From a virus, in the IMG/VR virus record IMGVR_UViG_3300042386_001826, positions 1-36,486 of that record: 36,486 nucleotides of DNA; one strand, written 5' to 3'. Each line of letters begins with the position of its first letter. Position 1 is the stretch's first letter. The notes under the pieces were generated by a model. The model worked only from the letters and a program-made list of their open reading frames with translations, was not told the DNA's origin and made no database searches. The translations under genes were made by a program, and so were the position numbers. Shown in pieces: positions 28,644-35,895 of this stretch.

Positions 28644-29452
28644 GATGCACCCAGACTCAATTATCTACCTTTAACTTTAACAACCAAGAAATCCGCGTTA
28701 TAATCATTGATAATGAGCCCTGGTTTATAGCAGCCGACGTTTGCGCTGTTCTCGAACACACTAATACGTCAGTAGCTCTACTTCGGTTAAAGGTGTATGA
28801 AAAACAATTAGTTGACCCTAAACAATACTTAGGGTCAGTCTCAAATCAATATATATCAGCCATTTCAGAATCTGGCTTATATAGATTAGTACTCAGCAGC
28901 CGCAAACCACAGGCAGAGTTATTTCAAGACTGGGTAGTACAAGAAGTACTACCTACCATTCGCAAGACTGGCCGCTATTCTGTTAGTGACTTCAAGATTC
29001 CTACTACTTATGGTGAGGCCTTACTTGAAGCGGGGCGCCTAGCCTTAGAATTAGAACAAACTAATGTCACCTTAGAACAAGTTAATGCTACATTAGAAGA
29101 GCAAGCCCCACTGGTTAAATTAGCAGAGACGTTGACAGTCAGAGACGTTGATGCTGTCCTAATAGGAGATTTGGCTAAAGCTTATGGTGTAGGTCGTACA
29201 ACGTTCTTCGATATGTTGCGTGACATTCGCTTTATTATGATGAAGCCAAATCGATTACCTTATCAGCGACATATATTAGCTGCCAGAGCAGAGGTGTTCC
29301 GCAAAGAGCGCCCCCATCAACCTGGTATCTTCGATAGCGTTACTGTTATAACGGCTAGAGGTCAACTATACATAGCGAAGAAGTTAAAGCAACTAGAATG
29401 TGCTAAGTTAGTAGAATCGCAACTAGAAGCCGCGTACGAGCTTGTAGAATAA
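28640..29452 (+). CDS. Phage antirepressor: BRO-N plus ANT domains
   Basis: 270 residues. Residues about 8-115 are a BRO-N domain (FNNQEIRVIIIDNEPWFIAADVCAVLEH, ISESGLYRLVLSSRKPQAELFQDWVVQEVLPTIRKTGRY). A coiled linker (ALELEQTNVTLEQVNATLEEQ) leads to an ANT/KilA-C type domain (PLVKLAETL..., LIGDLAKAYGVGRTTFFDMLRD, GQLYIAKKL), which binds DNA. These proteins counteract repressors or control the lytic-lysogenic choice, so a temperate or regulated life cycle is suggested, though such proteins also occur in lytic viruses. A TAGGG direct repeat (ACCCTAAACAATACTTAGGGT) lies inside. Confidence 0.88.
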   Translation: MRCTQTQLSTFNFNNQEIRVIIIDNEPWFIAADVCAVLEHTNTSVALLRLKVYEKQLVDPKQYLGSVSNQYISAISESGLYRLVLSSRKPQAELFQDWVVQEVLPTIRKTGRYSVSDFKIPTTYGEALLEAGRLALELEQTNVTLEQVNATLEEQAPLVKLAETLTVRDVDAVLIGDLAKAYGVGRTTFFDMLRDIRFIMMKPNRLPYQRHILAARAEVFRKERPHQPGIFDSVTVITARGQLYIAKKLKQLECAKLVESQLEAAYELVE

Positions 29453-29489
29453 TACTGTTCTCGTAAACCACAATTACAATTTATTGACT

Positions 29490-29786
29490 ATGACTATTAT
29501 GAATTTCATCAATTATCTATTGGAAAAACTCGGCAAGGTGCAGTTCCGTACACTGTTTGTAACTATCGGCTTGTTATTGGCCTATAGTCTGGCGGTTATT
29601 ATTGGTCGTCTTGTTTACGCAGCGGGGGTGTTGGGCCTCGGCGATGTGCTCTGTATGTTGGGCCTCTATCACGCGTGGCGGGCTATCGCAGACCTCGTAC
29701 CATCAGTTACTCAATTATTAGTTAGTCCACCGACTAATCCACCGACTTCTATTAATCTCGAAACTGAAGGACTAGGCAATAAGTAA
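29490..29786 (+). CDS. Small two-helix membrane protein, holin-like shape
   Basis: ATG 29490 (TTG 29484 is the longer option). Hydrophobic segments at about residues 20-43 (TLFVTIGLLLAYSLAVIIGRLVYAAG) and 46-60 (LGLGDVLCMLGLYHAW), then a polar tail with PPTNPPTS. The size and two-helix form fit a phage holin, but position next to an antirepressor and no endolysin in view leave this open. Confidence 0.5.
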   Translation: MTIMNFINYLLEKLGKVQFRTLFVTIGLLLAYSLAVIIGRLVYAAGVLGLGDVLCMLGLYHAWRAIADLVPSVTQLLVSPPTNPPTSINLETEGLGNK

Positions 29787-29899
29787 CAACTGGTCCAGCA
29801 TCTAATTAAGAGCACCGTAAGCCTAGTTAGGAAATCGCCCACATAATGCCATGCTCACGGCCATAGTAATTTACTTAGGTAGGAGAGCATAATTATTTG

Positions 29900-29999
29900 T
29901 AGGATAGGTTAGCGGTAGCGTAACCCACACGAGTGTTGGGCTTCATGCCTCAACCGTTCGGCTGAGGTCACGGTTGAAGCCCAACCTACGCTTATCCTA
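29900..29999. mobile_element. Cyanobacterial palindromic element (MITE-like)
   Basis: TAGGATA/TATCCTA form outer inverted repeats (29900-29906, 29993-29999). Inside, GTTGGGCTTCA (29935-29945) pairs with TGAAGCCCAAC (29975-29985) and CCTCA/TGAGG form the tip. The GTTGGG..TTCAACC..CCAACCTAC pattern is a frequent small repeat in cyanobacterial genomes (from memory). Remainder of 29787-30043 holds no gene. Confidence 0.55.
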
Positions 30000-30043
30000 T
30001 ATTTAATTCTGGCCACCTACCTAATCACATTAAGTAGATAACT

Positions 30044-30205
30044 ATGGCTAAGTTTAATTCAGATACAGCGTCTAGTATGGGGCGCCGCGGTGGTGAGAAG
30101 ACAGCTCAGAATAAAGAGCACATGAGAGAGATAGGTCGTCGGGGCGGACTGAAGGCCCAACAGCGGCTCGCTGAGAAGAAACAGCAGCGTCCATTAGATG
30201 ACTAG
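30044..30205 (+). CDS. Small basic KGG-like protein (53 aa)
   Basis: ATG 30044: MAKFNSDTASSMGRRGGEKTAQNKEHMREIGRRGGLKAQQRLAEKKQQRPLDD. The two (G)RRGG...K.A units resemble the GG-repeat (KGG, stress-induced protein) motif. Strongly basic, so possibly nucleic-acid binding. Overlaps the end of the convergent gene at 30194 by 12 bases. Ribosome site weak. Confidence 0.6.
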   Translation: MAKFNSDTASSMGRRGGEKTAQNKEHMREIGRRGGLKAQQRLAEKKQQRPLDD

Positions 30206-30922
30206 TAGATTATAGGTCACTATATTAACTATATCATTCACCTGCGTGGTATCCATAGCTGTACCCCCCTCCCCTATGAAGTGGACGCTAATGAGAGCTA
30301 TAGGGCTATCATCATCCAATAATAGTTGCTGATATAAATGTCGCACTCCTATTATATCTAGATGAGCCCGCTGCTTAAAGCTAAGTAGTATAGAGTTAGC
30401 ATCAGTCTTCATAAAGGATCGGGTACTAGCGTGTTGCACTAAAGTAGGTAGGTCATAGCAATGGTCGCTAATTAATACCTGTCTATAGAGATTAGCTATA
30501 CTGCTAATCCCGGGGGCTAGACTCTCGTGAGTACACGTCATCTTGAGAAACTTAAGACCAGATATACTGCGACCAGGATTATGGAACTGGTGGAGTAAGA
30601 CTCTATCGGCCGCCGTTGTAATCCGTATCTGGTTGAGTAGATCAAGGATATAGATGTCCTTATCTATAGTGCTAACATGGCGTATCAGATCTTGTATAGC
30701 GTACCTACGCTCTATCTGATTGCGGAATATCCATCGCCCAATAAAGATTATAATAAATAGAGTCAGACTAAACGTGTTCTGCCATAGGAAATCAGTGACC
30801 TGCGGTAGAGCTTCCTTAACCAGAGTGTGCGGAGCTAAGTGAATAGTGTAGGCCTTATCATTCTGTGGTACATTCATGTTTAATGGGGCATCCTTCAGAT
30901 TAATTAATGCCTTTAAGTACAT
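30194..30922 (-). CDS. Membrane-anchored GAF-like domain protein (242 aa)
   Basis: Residues about 45-67 (WQNTFSLTLFIIIFIGRWIFR) form one membrane helix. Residues about 85-240 (DIYILDLLNQIRITTAADRVLLHQFHNPGRSISGLKFLKMTCTHESLAPGIS...) match the pattern of GAF-like sensor domains, which phages also carry in membrane-anchored form. N terminus likely outside, sensor in the cytoplasm. Ligand unknown. Divergent from the ThyX-like gene at 30980. Could sense a host state or quorum-like ligand, which is inference. Confidence 0.55.
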   Translation of the reverse strand: MYLKALINLKDAPLNMNVPQNDKAYTIHLAPHTLVKEALPQVTDFLWQNTFSLTLFIIIFIGRWIFRNQIERRYAIQDLIRHVSTIDKDIYILDLLNQIRITTAADRVLLHQFHNPGRSISGLKFLKMTCTHESLAPGISSIANLYRQVLISDHCYDLPTLVQHASTRSFMKTDANSILLSFKQRAHLDIIGVRHLYQQLLLDDDSPIALISVHFIGEGGTAMDTTQVNDIVNIVTYNLLVI

Positions 30923-30979
30923 TCTTAAGTTAGTGTTTAAGTGCTTCTAGTTTTATATCTATTCACGAGGACTTTGTAG

Positions 30980-32455
30980 GTGAATTATAATTATGATAAT
31001 CGATTAGGGCTTGCTTGTATTACTGATACTGAGCGCAATATTAAGGTCCTCACCCCTGTGGCCCGCCCGGGGCAGAGGTATGAGGCCACTATAGCCTATA
31101 CTATGGCACGATATTCTCGTAGCGCTGAGTCAGTAGAGAATCTACTCGATGAGGCACGGGGAGTAGATGCGGATAAACGTCTTCATAATATATTCTATAA
31201 TTATGGTCACGGTAGTGTACAGGGCCTAGCCACGTTATCAGTGTGCTTTGAAGGTATTCCCCTATGGTTTGCCTTCTATCTGTTCAATACTATGCCTCTA
31301 GGAGCAGGGCAGGAACGCAGTACTCGTTATCAGAAGATGGGCGATTACTATAGAGTCAGTGATGAGTCCTATGACAAGTCAATGGACTATCTATTCAGCG
31401 CATATGAGGAGCTCTATGAGCCCACTCGAGAGGCATTGGCCCGCGCTTACGACGTAGACATGAGCGATAAACGCCAGGTACAGGCGCTGGATGCCCGTAC
31501 GCTGGACTGTACGCGTTATCTATTACCTATGGGAGCCCGCACTAGTCTGGGTATCACATCGGATGCCGAGACGTGGAGTCGATTCATCAGTGACCTACTG
31601 AGTAATCAAATTAACTCGGGGCCCGATGAGTTATACAGTGCCATTGGGCACATGCTGAAGCAACTACTGGGTGGTTGTCCTGAGCTAGAGGCCCAGGGCT
31701 ACGTAGCAGGTGCCCCTGGGCTCATACGTCATGCAGAGGCACGGCATGACCTGAGCGTTAGTCTAGGTAACATGGCGCGGGCAGCTCAATCATCTCTCAC
31801 TGTTAATATGAGAGATGAATATTATCGCTCAAAGCTAGTAATTGTACAGGAGCAAGACTGCGATATCGTTGGTAACCTGGCCCTATTACTTCAGAATGAT
31901 GTGTACCGGCCGGCCCTAGTCCTATCTACTGGTAGAAGACTATTAGCTACGCTGCGAGAGGAGCTGACTACGTGGCGGCATTACGATAGATTACCTACTC
32001 AGTTCAATGCACCGCATATGTACATGAGTGGTTATATGGATGTGGGTGCGGCCCGCGACTTCAATCGCCATCGCAGTATATGGCGGTACTTTCCTGCTCT
32101 AACTAATGTAGAGCTATTACGGGGAGATGCTGGTTATACTCTACCACTCTATGTAGAACACCTCTCTATAGCTAAGCGTTATAGAGAGGTGCTAGATAAA
32201 TACTACGAGACACTGGGCGGCCCTGCTATACAGTACCGTATACCACTAGCCCATAATATACGATACTGTATAGGTGGCACACATAAGCATATGGCCTATG
32301 TGTGCCAGCTTCGCTCTCGAGTAGGGGGCCATATCAACTATCGTGTGATAGCTAATGAGTGGGCCAATAGTATAGCTGAGGTTAATCCACTATTCGACCT
32401 TACTCACATCATACGTGTAGTCGAGAATGGCCGAGATGAGTTCCTGAGTCGTTAG
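30980..32455 (+). CDS. thyX: ThyX-like double-domain protein (flavin-dependent thymidylate synthase family)
   Basis: 491 residues, about twice a usual ThyX (220-270). The first half has YGHGSV (75-80), a FEG (90-92) and QERSTRYQ (111-118), corresponding to the GH..P.EH and S/NE.S.RY parts of ThyX. The second half carries NRHRS (362-366), the RHR element of the ThyX motif. The expected single RHRxxxxxxxS signature is thus split between two domains. This matches the long, double-ThyX proteins annotated in some bacteria and phages. Predicted to act on dUMP with FAD and folate, or to be a related pyrimidine-modifying enzyme. ATG 30992? is not used; start is the 5'-most frame, GTG 30980, after ACGAGGACTTTGTAG. 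Confidence 0.72.
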   Translation: MNYNYDNRLGLACITDTERNIKVLTPVARPGQRYEATIAYTMARYSRSAESVENLLDEARGVDADKRLHNIFYNYGHGSVQGLATLSVCFEGIPLWFAFYLFNTMPLGAGQERSTRYQKMGDYYRVSDESYDKSMDYLFSAYEELYEPTREALARAYDVDMSDKRQVQALDARTLDCTRYLLPMGARTSLGITSDAETWSRFISDLLSNQINSGPDELYSAIGHMLKQLLGGCPELEAQGYVAGAPGLIRHAEARHDLSVSLGNMARAAQSSLTVNMRDEYYRSKLVIVQEQDCDIVGNLALLLQNDVYRPALVLSTGRRLLATLREELTTWRHYDRLPTQFNAPHMYMSGYMDVGAARDFNRHRSIWRYFPALTNVELLRGDAGYTLPLYVEHLSIAKRYREVLDKYYETLGGPAIQYRIPLAHNIRYCIGGTHKHMAYVCQLRSRVGGHINYRVIANEWANSIAEVNPLFDLTHIIRVVENGRDEFLSR

Positions 32456-33339
32456 GCCACGCGTATTAGGGTTGTGATCCAAGGACGCCATGCCCACTCG
32501 TCTGGCGGCGGCAACGTCAGCCGAATAGGGATGCGGAAGTTAGTACTATCACTACTACCGTATACAGTACCTAGCATTGCGAATAGCACTGGGTATTGCG
32601 TCCTGCTGATATACCGCCCATCCACTGGTAACCAATTAGTAGGGTAGCTCCCGGGGGGGCCCGCCCAGTCGATTATAGAACCTATTGGGAGAGCCGCCTG
32701 GTTGAAGCTAGTCGCTATGGCCTGGTTAACCCAGTCTACTCGAGTTATACTGTCATTAGTAGTGGGCGATACAGTGCGGGGGTTACCCGTTAGGAAAGGA
32801 CTATCTATATTAGCCTTAGTGTTCGATAGATTAGTTACTTGTGTCTGTAATGCTACTATCTTGGGTATCTCTAGATTGAGCCTGTCGTTTAAAGCGCTGA
32901 CTGTGGCATTGATGGTGGCTATCTGAGCAGTTAGTTGATTACTCAATGTAGTAAATTGAGACTGTAGACCACTGATAGCAGTTGTGTTAGTATCGCAGCA
33001 TGTCTGTAGGTCTATAATTATAGTTAACTCACCTATGAGAGCAGCTAGGTCATTAATTAGATCATTGATTAACTGCTGCATGTATTCAATGAGCTGCTGT
33101 AACTCACCATCACCGAATAGGTCGTCGCGTAATTCCTCTAGTTCATTCTTTAGAGCGGCTATATCAGCCAGCATGTCGGCAATAAATGCAAACGCCCGCA
33201 CTGTGTCAGATAGATCGTATATAGTGTTGGCTGCCTGTGTTCCCGTGTGGTTGGCGCGATTAGCAGCCTCTAGAAAGTTATTGTCGAGTTCAGCACAAGT
33301 AAGAGGACTTCCCTTACTCACCGATAGTATAATTGGCAT
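32452..33339 (-). CDS. Tail fibre with phage tail-collar domain
   Basis: 295 residues. Start ILSVSKGSPLTCAELDNNF is a fibre N-terminal module; residues about 55-175 form a long coiled coil (DMLADIAALKNELEELRDDLFG, LQTQVTNLSN), typical of a trimeric fibre stalk. Residues about 218-275 (LPIGSIIDWAGPPGSYPTNWLPVDGRYISRTQYPVLFAMLGTVYGSS..NFRIP) are the phage tail-collar domain. Convergent with the ThyX-like gene, overlapping by 4 bases. Structural protein of the virion, host recognition likely. Confidence 0.85.
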   Translation of the reverse strand: MPIILSVSKGSPLTCAELDNNFLEAANRANHTGTQAANTIYDLSDTVRAFAFIADMLADIAALKNELEELRDDLFGDGELQQLIEYMQQLINDLINDLAALIGELTIIIDLQTCCDTNTTAISGLQSQFTTLSNQLTAQIATINATVSALNDRLNLEIPKIVALQTQVTNLSNTKANIDSPFLTGNPRTVSPTTNDSITRVDWVNQAIATSFNQAALPIGSIIDWAGPPGSYPTNWLPVDGRYISRTQYPVLFAMLGTVYGSSDSTNFRIPIRLTLPPPDEWAWRPWITTLIRVA

Positions 33340-33414
33340 AGAATTGTAGCTAGTGGTTAATTTGGTTATACTATCGGTGTATGGCGTACTGTAAGCATTA
33401 GAAAGGAGATATCA

Positions 33415-33639
33415 GTGAGTAGCGAAATGTGGCATATGGATATAGCAAATCCCTATCAGGTGCCAATTACTATATATAGTGATTGGCCCCACCTAAATGA
33501 TATAGTCCTTAGGCCTAATAGTGGTCTAAGGACTAGCTACGAGATAGAGGATGGATACGTGTTATATATTAGTCGGCTCTATCGAGTTAAGCCTAATGAG
33601 GCGCCTAGATTGTACGTTGGATGTCGCATAAAGGATTAA
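33415..33639 (+). CDS. Hypothetical protein (74 aa), GTG start
   Basis: AAAGGAGATATCA before GTG 33415 gives an excellent ribosome site. MSSEMWHMDIANPYQVPITIYSDWPHLNDIVLRPNSGLRTSYEIEDGYVLYISRLYRVKPNE... is a beta-rich protein. No family recognised; its position between fibre and structural-looking genes suggests a virion role. Confidence 0.6.
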   Translation: MSSEMWHMDIANPYQVPITIYSDWPHLNDIVLRPNSGLRTSYEIEDGYVLYISRLYRVKPNEAPRLYVGCRIKD

Positions 33640-33643
33640 ATTA

Positions 33644-34003
33644 ATGCATTATACAGTTGAATTTAGTGGTACACGTGGTAGATTGTATACACAGCTCTCT
33701 GCTAGTTACACATTTGCAGATACCACGCTGCCCCGCACCATTACTCTAACCCTAAGCCCCGGCGCAGAAGTATCGATTGATCTAATCGATATTACTGCGC
33801 TACAGGTAATAGGTCTCTCGTGTGAGACAGGTTCTGTTAACCTCAGTGTTATCAATAATGGTAGCTCTATTATTAATCTACCAAAAGTAGTAGCTGGCTC
33901 CTATCACTTTAATAATGTAAACATAGTCGATGCTAAGATAGAATTAGAAGCCGTAGGCACTGCGCCCGTACCGCTACAGTTAGTATACGCCGGCGTGGCA
34001 TGA
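33644..34003 (+). CDS. Beta-rich putative structural protein (119 aa)
   Basis: ATG 33644 follows GGATTAAATTA. FADTTLPRTITLTLSPGAEVSIDLID..., NLSVINNGSSIINLPKVVAGSYHFNNVN... is an immunoglobulin- or jelly-roll-like all-beta pattern of the kind seen in phage decoration or head-fibre proteins. No family recognised. Overlaps the next start by 4 bases (ATGA). Confidence 0.55.
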   Translation: MHYTVEFSGTRGRLYTQLSASYTFADTTLPRTITLTLSPGAEVSIDLIDITALQVIGLSCETGSVNLSVINNGSSIINLPKVVAGSYHFNNVNIVDAKIELEAVGTAPVPLQLVYAGVA

Positions 34004-34608
34004 CCTGTCCACTAAAGTGGCAGCAGGCCTGCCGTAATCTGGATATAGCATGTCATAAATGTAGAGCTGAGATAGGAGAGGGTGAGCTGGCCTATTTACC
34101 ACTGGCTGGTAGCCCCTCTATTAAGAGTCACCCCGCATATGAGAAGCCCCCTCCGCCCCCTCCGCCCCCTCGCAAGCAACTTAGCACTGCATCGCAGCAG
34201 ACTAACACTGCATCGCAGCAGACTAACACTGCATCGAAGATAGGGCGCGCTACTGAAAGACGCGTATTACGGGATCTAGGTGCAAGAGCAACAGTGGCCA
34301 GTGGGGCCATCTTCGGAGACGGGGATGGCTCTATTGTTATAGATGGGGAGACCTGGCGTATAGAACATAAGACACGGGTGGCCCGGCGTAATACACTAGG
34401 CCCTACTGAAGATGAGTGGGCTACTGCTCAGGCGCAGGGGTGCCGCCTATTCATCACTACTCATAATAATCGAAGTGTCGTTACCATGGATATAACTGAT
34501 CTCAAGAGCCTAGTCGTATTGCCACCCGAGTTTACGGAGGGCGTTAACGAAGAAGCGGGGGGCCCAGCTCACTCGAGCGATGCCGAAGTTGCGGGGCAGC
34601 TCGAGTAG
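34000..34608 (+). CDS. Zn-ribbon/proline linker/PD-(D/E)XK-like nuclease (202 aa)
   Basis: N-terminal C-x(n)-CHKC (residues about 3-21) may bind zinc. A hinge follows with eight prolines (50-57) and three QTNTAS-type repeats. The C-terminal domain (KIGRATERRVLRDLGARATVASGAIFGDGDGSIVIDGETWRIEHKTR) has the SGA...GD(...)E-x-K plan of RecU/Hjc-like Holliday-junction resolvases and related phage nucleases: D at about 118, E about 128, K about 130. The tail overlaps the convergent HNH gene by 99 bases and may be changed by its insertion. DNA processing is likely; exact activity is unknown. Confidence 0.6.
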   Translation: MTCPLKWQQACRNLDIACHKCRAEIGEGELAYLPLAGSPSIKSHPAYEKPPPPPPPPRKQLSTASQQTNTASQQTNTASKIGRATERRVLRDLGARATVASGAIFGDGDGSIVIDGETWRIEHKTRVARRNTLGPTEDEWATAQAQGCRLFITTHNNRSVVTMDITDLKSLVVLPPEFTEGVNEEAGGPAHSSDAEVAGQLE

Positions 34609-35151
34609 CACATTCACTGCCTCCACCTGTAGACCGAGTGCAGCGAAGGTGCGTTCGATGCTCAACTTAACAATACTTACAAAGTACGCGATGGGGTTCT
34701 TAACGAGACGTCCTTGCCGGTTGAATGGAATAGTCTTACCATGGAGAACACGGCTACCGCACTCACTACGGATTGCCTGAGCCACAAGGCAATTCTCCAT
34801 CGGCGATACGTAGATAAGGTTACGGGGATGGTTGTTGAGAGGATTATCATCAATGTGGTGTACCTCTACCTCTCCTCGACGAGCGAGGAAGCCATTGCGG
34901 TAGGCCTTCCACCCCCAGTAAGCGTAGGCAACAACCTGATGGAGGCCAACGATGAATCGCTGGGTATTCGTAACGTGAAATTCAAAGAATCCAACTAGGT
35001 GTAATAGCTGATATAAGTGAGAATTACGGGCCGCGCGCAGCACTAGGTAATCCACCTGTTTAGAAGCCTGATAGGCCTTATCTCGCAGGATTGACTTCAG
35101 TGCCTTCAACGCTGCCTTGTTTACGTACCGTATTTGGTTGAACATGGTCAA
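34510..35151 (-). CDS. HNH homing-type endonuclease (213 aa)
   Basis: GEVEVHHIDDNPLNNHPRNLIYVSPMENC (93-121) is an HNH motif: H98-H99, N107, N111; the last His of the motif is Asn. The basic flanks (SKQVDYLVLRAARNS..., GWKAYRNGFLARRGE) suit DNA contact. Such free-standing phage HNH genes are mobile. It lies opposite the 34000 gene, next to a large structured gene-free DNA stretch (35160-35625) on its 5' side. A linked ribozyme or intron was sought but not found. Confidence 0.8.
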   Translation of the reverse strand: MTMFNQIRYVNKAALKALKSILRDKAYQASKQVDYLVLRAARNSHLYQLLHLVGFFEFHVTNTQRFIVGLHQVVAYAYWGWKAYRNGFLARRGEVEVHHIDDNPLNNHPRNLIYVSPMENCLVAQAIRSECGSRVLHGKTIPFNRQGRLVKNPIAYFVSIVKLSIERTFAALGLQVEAVNVLLELPRNFGIARVSWAPRFFVNALRKLGWQYD

Positions 35152-35159
35152 TGTCTGTT

Positions 35160-35625
35160 AGGTGAATAGATACAACAATACAGCCGTGGTTCTACAACCC
35201 GGCTTAGATTAATGTAGATCAGAACTGAGTTGCCCCAGAGACACAATAGGTCTGGCGCACCAGCGTAACGGAGGATGTTTCCCTCCGTCCTACTCGCTGG
35301 CGGCGTCCACTAGAGTCAGAATTAACCTACCGCGCTTGACGTAACCGATGTCAAGTCTTGTACATTTAGCCCTATCTTGTTTACTCAGTATTACTACTTA
35401 GCGGGGCACGGCGTGCGGAGGTGAAGCGTATGGGTTTACCCTGTCCCGCTCGGACTTCACGGCTCACTGTGTCTTTTAGTTTATAGATACCGGCCCCTCT
35501 CTGATGCCTACATCAATCAACTGATTAAGGCAAATGAGAGGGCGGTAAATAGGAGGTCATCGGTACCGCCGATAGGCGGTTTAAGGAACCTTAGCCATTC
35601 CTTCTACTATTATAGCACAGGTTTT
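35160..35625. ncRNA. Structured gene-free region, candidate ncRNA
   Basis: No convincing ORF in about 450 bases. Many strong hairpins are packed here: CCAGCG..CGCTGG enclosing ACGGAGG/CCTCCGT (about 35262-35310), CTTGAC/GTCAAG (about 35334-35357), GGTGAAG/CTTCACG (about 35419-35462), CCCCTCTC..TGCCT/AGGCA..GAGAGGG (about 35494-35542), and ACCGCCGATAGGCGGT (about 35565-35581). On the minus strand TGCTATAAT (about 35606-35614) forms an extended -10, so leftward transcription towards the HNH gene is possible. No tRNA-like domain, so not tmRNA; no group I intron core recognised. Confidence 0.45.
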
Positions 35626-35709
35626 TAATTCTGGTGTAAAATATTTATCAGGCGGGGCCCCCTCTCAAATAAAGGGGGCTTCTCTACCACAAATACATAG
35701 GAGATAGCT

Positions 35710-35871
35710 ATGGAAGAGATTACCATAATTGAATTTTTAATTAATTCAATTAAAGAAGAAAAACCTTTGTATAGTAATGAACAATGCTTAAATGTAGCTC
35801 TAGAGATAATCACAGCTAACTTTCCCATTTGTGCATCAAAATATTTCAAAGAAGAACCGTGGAAACTATAA
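35710..35871 (+). CDS. Small hypothetical protein (53 aa)
   Basis: ATAGGAGATAGCT precedes ATG 35710. MEEITIIEFLINSIKEEKPLYSNEQCLNVALEIITANFPICASKYFKEEPWKL is helical and acidic. Just upstream GCCCCCT/AGGGGGC (about 35654-35672) can form a hairpin containing a GGGCCC-type site. No family recognised. Confidence 0.5.
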   Translation: MEEITIIEFLINSIKEEKPLYSNEQCLNVALEIITANFPICASKYFKEEPWKL

Positions 35872-35895
35872 CAACGGGGGTGGCCCCGTATTTTT

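Noticed and set aside
34128-34310. 60-codon minus frame opposite the proline-rich linker
   Set aside because: Glycine-run artefact of the proline codons on the other strand.
35160-35625. tmRNA or group I intron
   Set aside because: No tRNA-like GTTCGA T-arm with acceptor pairing, and no recognisable P3-P7 core; no split exon around the HNH gene.
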